NCBI GenBank assembly: GCA_016183835.1
Contig: JACPDV010000451.1
Span: 1 to 11,977 of the forward strand
Direction of reading: 5' to 3'
Origin: Armatimonadota bacterium
Lineage (GTDB): Bacteria; Armatimonadota; UBA10988
DNA length: 11,977 nucleotides
Part shown: piece after piece, positions 7,357-11,977 of the stretch
Layout of the letters: each line of letters begins with the position of its first letter
Numbering within the stretch: position 1 is the stretch's first letter
Notes under the pieces: model-generated
Told to the model about the DNA's origin: nothing
Database searches by the model: none
The model's input: only the letters and a program-made list of their open reading frames with translations
Translations under genes and position numbers: made by a program

Positions 7357-7455
7357 ATGCGGGGAAATCGATCTTCGCGGGAACCCCGGCATCGGCCCTC
7401 CCGTTGGGTGATCATCCGCGGCGTCGCTCGCCCGCCGCCCCTGCCGTAACCCTCT

Positions 7456-7460
7456 GAGGT
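7456..7460 (+). promoter_or_regulatory. Ribosome binding site for the GNAT fusion gene
   Basis: GAGGT eight nt before the ATG at 7469 supports that start. Confidence 0.55.
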
Positions 7461-7468
7461 ACTCTGCC

Positions 7469-10400
7469 ATGGACTTCGTGGTGCGTGAGATTCGTCGCGA
7501 TGACGTGCGTGACGCCGAGCGGCTGGCAGACATGTGGAACGCCTCCGACGCCGGTTGGCCCGGCGGCTGGAGCGGCGGCGTGCCCTCCACCCCCGAACGG
7601 ATGGCCGACCGCCTGCGGAAGTCCGATGCCCTGGCCATCTACGTCGTCGAGGCTGACGACCAGATCCTGGGCTACGGCGACCTGATCCCCCAGCGCGGCC
7701 GGGACGACGCCGCCTACCTGGGCCTGCTCAACGTGCGGCCCGACCACCATGGCCAGGGGCTCGGCAAGGCCCTGATCCTCGCCATCCTCGACCGCACCAC
7801 CGCGCTTGGCAAACAGCAGCTCGAGCTCGGCACCTGGGCCGGCAACCTCAAGGCCGTGCCGCTCTACAAGAAGACCGGCTTCTTCTGGGAGCCCGACACG
7901 AGCGTGCACATGCGCAACTTCATCCCTGCCGCGCTGCAGTATCCGCTCGCCCGGCGGTTCTTTGAGCGGCACCTGTGGTACGACTGTTTCCAGCGCGACC
8001 TGGCCGTGGCGCCGGACGACGTGGAATGGGAGGGCACGAAGGTCTATCCCTACTGCTTCGCCGCCGACGGCGAGACCTTCACGCTGTGGATCGACCGCCA
8101 TGCCGCGGCGCCGTGCGCCGTGGAGACCGACGAGCTGTTCGCCTCGTGCCTGGTGGGCGCCGAAGAGATCGTCTGCGGCCTGCCGCACACCGTGCGCTGG
8201 CGGCTGATCAACAAGCGCGGCGGCGCGCCGCTCCAGGTCACCCTCCTCGCTGAGTCCGACGAGGGCATCGGCCTGCGGACCGTGCGCAGCTTCGAGGTCG
8301 CCGGCGAGGAGGTGATCGAGGAGAGCTTCACCATCACCCCGGACCTGCCCAAGCGGCCGTGGGGCCTCCCGGCGCCGCAGATCCGGAGCACTTTGGTGGT
8401 GGACGGGATCGCGCTCCCGCTCGGCACCGCCACCCCGCCGGTGCAGCCGCTCGACGTCTGGCTGAGCGGCCTCGGGCCGGTGCCGGGCAAGCGGCAGGAA
8501 GTCAAGGTCAACCTGCGTAACCGGCTGGACCGCGAGGTGACCGGCGAGGTGCGTCTGGCGCCGCATCCCGACCTGCGCTTCGACACCCTGACTCTCCCCT
8601 TCACCGCCGCAGCCAGGTCGTGGACCTGCGCTAAGACGCACATGGTCACCGACCCGCTGGGCGCCAGCGAGATCACCGCACAGGCCATCTGCCCGGCGGA
8701 GATCAATCCGGGGTTGCTCCCCGGCGGCGGCGAGCTGCGGACGAAGCGCTTCCCCGTCACCTTCCGAGCCATGCCGCTCGACCGGGTCTACGCCTGGGAG
8801 AGCGCGGAGGACGAGGCGGTCGTCGTCGAGGCGCCGCACCTCTACGTCTGGATGGGCCTCCGCGGCGGCAACGCGAGCATCACCGAGCGGGCCAGCGGGC
8901 GGCAGGTGGCGCAACTCCGCGCCAGCAAGCTGGGGCCGCCGTTCAGCCGCTGGGCCACGGTCCCGCCGCTCTACGCGCACCACCTTGAGCAGCACGACGG
9001 CACGGTCAGGCTGACCCTCGCCATCCCGCACGACCAGGACCCGGAGATCGTCCTGGAGCAGTCGCTCACCGTGGGCGCCGGGCCACTGCTGAAGCTGGAG
9101 CACCGGGTGCTCAACACCGGCGACGCCGCCTTCACCGGCCGCGTGGCGTTGGGCGGCTGGAGCCAGCTCGACGGCGCCATCACGCTGCCCCTGGCCGACG
9201 GCCTGCTCCACGAGGTGCAGCGGGGCTGGGGCGGCTACCCGGCCGGCGACGACGTGCCCAAGCAGCCGGAGGCCTACGCTGAGACGTGGGTGGCGATGGA
9301 GGAGGACGGGTTGGTGACCGGGCTGGTCTTCACCGAGTGCGCCGAGCGCGGGCACCTGGGGCTCGAGCTGGACGTGCCCGAGGTGGCGCCGCGCGCCACG
9401 CTCGACCTGCCGCCGGTGTGGCTGGTGGCCGGGCGCGGCGACTGGGAGCTGGTGCGGCAGCAGTGGATCTGGCTCTGTCGGCCCAGCGACGTGAAGGAGG
9501 AGCATCGCCCCGATGTGCGACCGGTGCTCGACGTGCGGCTGGACCCGGTGCCGGTGATCCTGACCGGTCCCGAGGCGGAAGCCACGCTTCAGGTGCGCCA
9601 CCGTCGAGCCAAGCGGCTCACCGGCACGTGGCGGGTCGAGGGCGGCCTGACGGTCACGCCGGCCGAGGGCGAGCTGAGCGACGTGTGGCGCGAGTCGCCG
9701 CTCGACCTGCCGCTCAGCGTGTCGAACACCGACCCTACGCCGCGGGCCGAGCGGCTCACCGTGCGGATCGAGGACGACGCGCAGACGTACACCATCGCGC
9801 TGCCCGCGTTCGTGCTCGGCGATGCCACAGCCGAGGTGGCGACGCGCGACCTCGACGACGGCCGGCTCGAGGTGGACAACGGCCGGCTGTGCTTTCAGGT
9901 GGCGCAGGCGTTCCACGGGGCGGTGACGTCGCTGTGGTGGCACGGCGCCGAGCAACTGCTCAGCCCCTGGCCCGAGCCGTGCGCGCACGCCTGGCTGAAC
10001 CCGTGGTACGGCGGGGTCCACGCGTATGTCTACTGGCCCGGCAACGACTGGTTCGCGCGGCAGACCTTCGCCGGCGAGCCCGTGGAGCGGGTCGGTGCGC
10101 GCGGGATCCGCTGGACCGGCGTGCAAACCTGGTGCGACGTGGCCCACAAGGACCACGCCTGGCTGCGCGTCGAGGCCGAGTATCTGACCACCGCCGGGAG
10201 CAACCTGGTGGCCTTGGTGCACCGGCTGGTGAACCGCTCGACGGGCGTGCGTGGCGCCTCGGGCGGGCTGGCAGTGTGGCCGCAGGCGGGCGGCACCGTG
10301 GCCGACAACGTGGTCTGGGCGCCGGTGGATCGGCCGCGCTACGGCCGCAGTCGTCCGAGCACCGAATGCGAGCCCGCGCTCCAGTCGCACCGCCGGAGCG

Positions 10401-10666
10401 ACTACAGCGTGGAGTGGACGAATCGCCGCTGGGCGGCGGCGGAGTCGCCCGAACACGGCGCGCTGCTGGCGGTGGTGCCGGCCCATCCGCGCTACCAGGC
10501 CGCCGCCGACGACATGGGCCGCGACGGAGCGCTCCTGACGAGCAGCGGGTGGCTCGAGCTGGAGCCCGGCGAGAGCAAGGAGTCGCTCACCTGGCTGGTG
10601 CTGGCCGACGGCATCGCGGCGATGGACGGCTATGCGGGGCTGAGTGAGGTGTGGGAGCTGCCGTAG
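7469..10666 (+). CDS. GNAT acetyltransferase domain fused to about 900 residues of beta-rich, partly mutarotase-like sequence
   Basis: A 1065-residue protein. Residues 1-150 are a GNAT domain: a VREIRRDDV first strand, LGYGDL, then motif A LLNVRPDHHGQGLGKALI (87-104) whose GQGLGK loop binds the acetyl-CoA pyrophosphate, and the late LYKKTGFFW element (132-140). The acceptor substrate is unknown. The remaining sequence has no catalytic signature I can name. Residues 230-440 contain Ig-like strand patterns. Residues 520-700 look like a sugar-hydrolase-associated sandwich. Residues 800-1045 begin DNGRLCFQV...GAVTSLWWHGAEQLLSPWPEP, reminiscent of galactose-mutarotase-fold domains. There is no signal peptide, fitting a cytoplasmic acetyl-CoA user. 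The gene is monocistronic here, divergent from the ceramidase-like pair and convergent with the lipoprotein gene. The frame is continuous, so this is a true fusion and not two adjacent genes. Confidence 0.88.
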   Translation: MDFVVREIRRDDVRDAERLADMWNASDAGWPGGWSGGVPSTPERMADRLRKSDALAIYVVEADDQILGYGDLIPQRGRDDAAYLGLLNVRPDHHGQGLGKALILAILDRTTALGKQQLELGTWAGNLKAVPLYKKTGFFWEPDTSVHMRNFIPAALQYPLARRFFERHLWYDCFQRDLAVAPDDVEWEGTKVYPYCFAADGETFTLWIDRHAAAPCAVETDELFASCLVGAEEIVCGLPHTVRWRLINKRGGAPLQVTLLAESDEGIGLRTVRSFEVAGEEVIEESFTITPDLPKRPWGLPAPQIRSTLVVDGIALPLGTATPPVQPLDVWLSGLGPVPGKRQEVKVNLRNRLDREVTGEVRLAPHPDLRFDTLTLPFTAAARSWTCAKTHMVTDPLGASEITAQAICPAEINPGLLPGGGELRTKRFPVTFRAMPLDRVYAWESAEDEAVVVEAPHLYVWMGLRGGNASITERASGRQVAQLRASKLGPPFSRWATVPPLYAHHLEQHDGTVRLTLAIPHDQDPEIVLEQSLTVGAGPLLKLEHRVLNTGDAAFTGRVALGGWSQLDGAITLPLADGLLHEVQRGWGGYPAGDDVPKQPEAYAETWVAMEEDGLVTGLVFTECAERGHLGLELDVPEVAPRATLDLPPVWLVAGRGDWELVRQQWIWLCRPSDVKEEHRPDVRPVLDVRLDPVPVILTGPEAEATLQVRHRRAKRLTGTWRVEGGLTVTPAEGELSDVWRESPLDLPLSVSNTDPTPRAERLTVRIEDDAQTYTIALPAFVLGDATAEVATRDLDDGRLEVDNGRLCFQVAQAFHGAVTSLWWHGAEQLLSPWPEPCAHAWLNPWYGGVHAYVYWPGNDWFARQTFAGEPVERVGARGIRWTGVQTWCDVAHKDHAWLRVEAEYLTTAGSNLVALVHRLVNRSTGVRGASGGLAVWPQAGGTVADNVVWAPVDRPRYGRSRPSTECEPALQSHRRSDYSVEWTNRRWAAAESPEHGALLAVVPAHPRYQAAADDMGRDGALLTSSGWLELEPGESKESLTWLVLADGIAAMDGYAGLSEVWELP

Positions 10667-10674
10667 GCTCCATC

Positions 10675-10702
10675 CCCGGCGGCCGAGGCCGCGGCGACCA
10701 TA
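10675..10702. repeat. Third copy of the 28-nt REP-like element
   Basis: It matches the arm at 7249-7276 at 25 of 28 positions in the same orientation. It begins nine nt after the stop of the GNAT fusion gene. Its core CGGCCGAGGCCG is itself a short hairpin, so it may also stabilise or terminate the upstream transcript. Confidence 0.75.
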
Positions 10703-10710
10703 GTGGCGGT

Positions 10711-10735
10711 CAGGGCGGCGTCGCACACCGCCCTG
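10711..10735. terminator. GC-rich hairpin between convergent genes (possible bidirectional terminator)
   Basis: CAGGGCGG at 10711-10718 pairs perfectly with CCGCCCTG at 10728-10735 across a 9-nt loop. It lies in the 108-nt gap between the stops at 10666 (plus) and 10775 (minus), where a shared terminator would be expected. No T-run follows on either strand, so it is not a canonical intrinsic terminator. Confidence 0.4.
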
Positions 10736-10774
10736 CCGCGCAGGCTGGGTGGCCTCCGGTGTTCGCGACTGGCG

Positions 10775-11242
10775 CTACTTGGCGGCCGGGGTGATCTTGC
10801 AGCAGCCGGGCGAGCCCTTCACCAGGCCGCACTTGTCGCACTTCGGCTGGTCAGGCTTGCAGCACTTGTCGGAACCCAGGATCTGTCCGCACTTGGGGCA
10901 GATCTCAACCGGGTCCTTGGTGCCTTTGGGCAACTGGCAGCAGCCGGGTGAGCCCTTCACCAGGCCGCACTTGTCGCACTTCGGCTGGTCGGGCTTGCAG
11001 CACTTGTCGGAACCCAGGATCTGTCCGCACTTGGGGCAGATCTTGATGGACGCCTCAGACACGGGCGCCGCGGCGGCCGCCTGTGGTGGCGTGGCGGTTG
11101 GCGCCGGGGCCGCGGTTGGCGCCGGAGCCGCAGTTGGCGCCGGGATGTCGCTGGGGCTCGGGCTAGGGGTCTTGCTGCAGCCGATGACCACCACCAACGC
11201 GATCCCGGCCATTGGCAGGACCGCCCTTCTCCACGTCGTCAT
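10775..11242 (-). CDS. Cysteine-rich predicted lipoprotein with four CxKCGxxxGSxxCC units
   Basis: A 155-residue predicted envelope lipoprotein. A positively charged start (MTTWRR) and hydrophobic stretch lead to a lipobox-like VVIGC, giving lipidated Cys22. Residues 23-63 are a Pro/Ala/Thr linker with a short PAPTAA repeat. Residues 68-102 and 114-148 are two identical 35-residue modules, each with eight cysteines spaced CxxC-x8-CC-x6-CxxC-x8-CC. Each module is in turn two related units, CPKCGQILGSDKCC and CDKCGLVKGSPGCC, so the protein has 16 cysteines in four units. The spacing suggests zinc, copper or other metal binding, or disulfide-rich folding; no family name is certain. A very strong AAGGAGGA site six nt upstream fixes the start and suggests high expression. 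It is transcribed divergently from a thioredoxin-fold protein. Confidence 0.85.
   Translation of the reverse strand: MTTWRRAVLPMAGIALVVVIGCSKTPSPSPSDIPAPTAAPAPTAAPAPTATPPQAAAAAPVSEASIKICPKCGQILGSDKCCKPDQPKCDKCGLVKGSPGCCQLPKGTKDPVEICPKCGQILGSDKCCKPDQPKCDKCGLVKGSPGCCKITPAAK
10799..10903 (-). repeat. 105-nt direct repeat, copy 2 (C-terminal module)
   Basis: It encodes residues 114-148 of the lipoprotein. It matches 10937-11041 at 103 of 105 positions; the two differences (10811 and 10853) are both synonymous (Ser TCG/TCA and Pro CCT/CCC). Confidence 0.95.
10937..11041 (-). repeat. 105-nt direct repeat, copy 1 (N-terminal module)
   Basis: It encodes residues 68-102 of the lipoprotein and is the partner of 10799-10903 at a 138-nt offset. 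The near-identity points to recent duplication or ongoing gene conversion. Confidence 0.95.
11097..11144 (-). repeat. 18-nt tandem minisatellite in the Pro/Ala linker
   Basis: About 2.7 copies of an 18-nt unit (plus-strand form GTTGGCGCCGGRGCCGCR) at 11097-11114, 11115-11132 and 11133-11144. They encode the PAPTAA repeats of the linker between the lipid anchor and the cysteine modules. In-frame copy changes would vary linker length. Confidence 0.8.
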
Positions 11243-11499
11243 GTCCGCTCCTCCTTGTTCGTGTCGGACCCTCGACAGCCCTCACGACCGCAGGCCGGCG
11301 GAGCCGGTCGCCTCGGTGTCAGTGTGTGGCACGAGCACGCGACGCGCATTACGACCTCCCTGCCGATGGTCCACTCGGAACCGGGCGGTTGGGCCCGAGT
11401 CGCCGGCGACGACACGGGGCTCGATCACTCGTGCCAGCACCACGAGGTCGACGCCATCGTGTCCACGCTGACCCACCGCCGCCCCATACTGCGACTATC
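11243..11499. other. Divergent intergenic region between the lipoprotein and DUF255 genes
   Basis: A 257-nt region that must hold promoters for both flanking genes. The minus-strand ribosome site AAGGAGGA is at 11249-11256. No confident -35/-10 pair, riboswitch-like fold or operator was recognised, and no Shine-Dalgarno sequence precedes the plus-strand ATG at 11500. Short open frames here are not supported by start signals. Confidence 0.4.
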
Positions 11500-11977
11500 A
11501 TGAGCACTAGCACCCCCGGTGCTACCCGGCCCGACCGCAGCCACCGGCGCCGCCGGACTCAGCTCGCGGCCGCACTCGTCAGCCTGGCCGCGTCCTGTGT
11601 GGTCTGGGCCGCGTGGCGCAGCCCTGAGCGGCAGGAGACCGCCTTGCCCGCCCACACCAACCACCTGATCCACGAGACCTCGCCCTACCTCCTGATGCAC
11701 GCCCACAACCCGGTGGACTGGTACCCGTGGGGCGACGAGGCGTTCGACAAGGCGCGGCGGGAGAACAAGCCCATCTTCCTCTCGGTCGGCTATGCCACGT
11801 GCTACTGGTGCCATGTCATGGAGAGCGAGAGCTTCGAAAACGAGGCCGTCGCCGCCGTGCTCAACCGCGGCTTCGTCAGCATCAAGGTCGACCGCGAGGA
11901 GCGGCCGGATGTGGATGAGCTGTACATGCTGGCGGTGCAGTTGATCACCGGGCAAGGCGGCTGGCCGATGTCCGTGT
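11500..11977 (+). CDS. DUF255 / YyaL-type thioredoxin-fold protein, N-terminal 159 residues, cut by the right edge
   Basis: The N-terminal part of the thioredoxin-fold domain typical of DUF255 (spermatogenesis-associated protein 20-like / YyaL) proteins, which usually continue into a large alpha-barrel resembling N-acylglucosamine 2-epimerases, to a total near 600-700 residues. Family landmarks are HLIHETSPYLLMHAHNPVDW at 55-74, the redox motif CYWCHVMESESFE at 101-113 (commonly CHWC in relatives), IKVDREERPDVDELYM at 128-143 and GQGGWP at 151-156. Unlike cytosolic relatives it starts with an Arg-rich segment and a hydrophobic stretch at about 21-39, so a membrane anchor or signal peptide is likely. 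The ATG at 11500 has no Shine-Dalgarno sequence; leaderless translation or a start further in is possible. Biochemical function in bacteria is poorly defined. It is divergent from the cysteine-rich lipoprotein. Confidence 0.9.
   Translation, partial: MSTSTPGATRPDRSHRRRRTQLAAALVSLAASCVVWAAWRSPERQETALPAHTNHLIHETSPYLLMHAHNPVDWYPWGDEAFDKARRENKPIFLSVGYATCYWCHVMESESFENEAVAAVLNRGFVSIKVDREERPDVDELYMLAVQLITGQGGWPMSV

Noticed and set aside
2878..10666. Equal length (1065 residues) of the ceramidase-like and GNAT fusion proteins as a sign of relatedness
   Set aside because: The sequences share no common motifs or domain order; the equal length is coincidence.
7412..10726. A 1104-codon open frame on the minus strand opposite the GNAT fusion gene
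   Set aside because: It is antisense to a gene with clear GNAT motifs, its translation is rich in Arg, Gly, His and Ala without recognisable domains, and very high GC suppresses stop codons on the opposite strand.
10799..11041. CRISPR-like or phage att-like direct repeats
   Set aside because: There are only two 105-nt copies, in frame inside a coding sequence with synonymous differences; this is a protein-module duplication.
10749..11471. A 240-codon plus-strand frame containing an internal repeat over the lipoprotein gene
   Set aside because: The repeat is simply the antisense reading of the 105-nt cysteine-module duplication. The minus strand has the lipobox, ordered cysteines and a strong ribosome site.

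Overview
The window is very GC-rich and densely coding, with eight protein genes, two of them cut by the window edges. No rRNA, tRNA, CRISPR array, transposase or phage gene is visible. The protein families fit a free-living heterotroph of the Planctomycetota/Verrucomicrobiota/Armatimonadota kind: a GDINN-type ceramidase-like pair, a secreted propeller protein with a family-typical N-terminal beta domain, a membrane-anchored DUF255 protein and palindromic REP-like repeats. This assignment is an inference from family flavour, not a demonstrated taxonomy.

Layout. (1) 1-994, minus strand: a C_GCAxxG_C_C-family redox-type protein followed 16 nt later by the first 167 codons of a short-chain dehydrogenase, probably one transcript. 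(2) 1116-2843, plus strand: a protein with a short signal-like start, a transthyretin/CarboxypepD-like domain and a GH43/DUF4185-like propeller. (3) 2878-7190, minus strand: two tandem paralogues of the neutral-ceramidase N-terminal family, translationally coupled by an ATGA overlap. The upstream copy (372 aa) looks internally deleted and lacks two predicted zinc ligands. The downstream copy (1065 aa) keeps them and carries about seven carboxypeptidase-regulatory-like beta domains. Both have GDINN where true ceramidases have GDVSPN. (4) 7191-7468: a divergent intergenic region dominated by a palindromic REP-like composite. (5) 7469-10666, plus strand: a GNAT acetyltransferase domain fused to about 900 residues of beta-rich, partly mutarotase-like sequence. 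(6) 10667-10774: a convergent spacer with another REP-like copy and an 8-bp hairpin. (7) 10775-11242, minus strand: a predicted lipoprotein built from four CxKCG...GSxxCC units (16 cysteines), made by a near-identical 105-nt duplication. (8) 11500 to the edge, plus strand: the start of a membrane-anchored DUF255 thioredoxin-fold protein.

How they fit together. Only the two minus-strand pairs (C_GCAxxG_C_C + SDR, and the two ceramidase-like genes) look like operons. The propeller, ceramidase-like and GNAT-fusion proteins could all act on carbohydrate or N-acylated substrates, but nothing in the sequence proves a shared pathway. The cysteine-rich lipoprotein and the thioredoxin-fold protein are divergent neighbours with possible common thiol or metal chemistry. 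The strongest candidates for something undescribed are the degenerate/intact ceramidase-like pair, the GNAT fusion and the four-unit CC lipoprotein.
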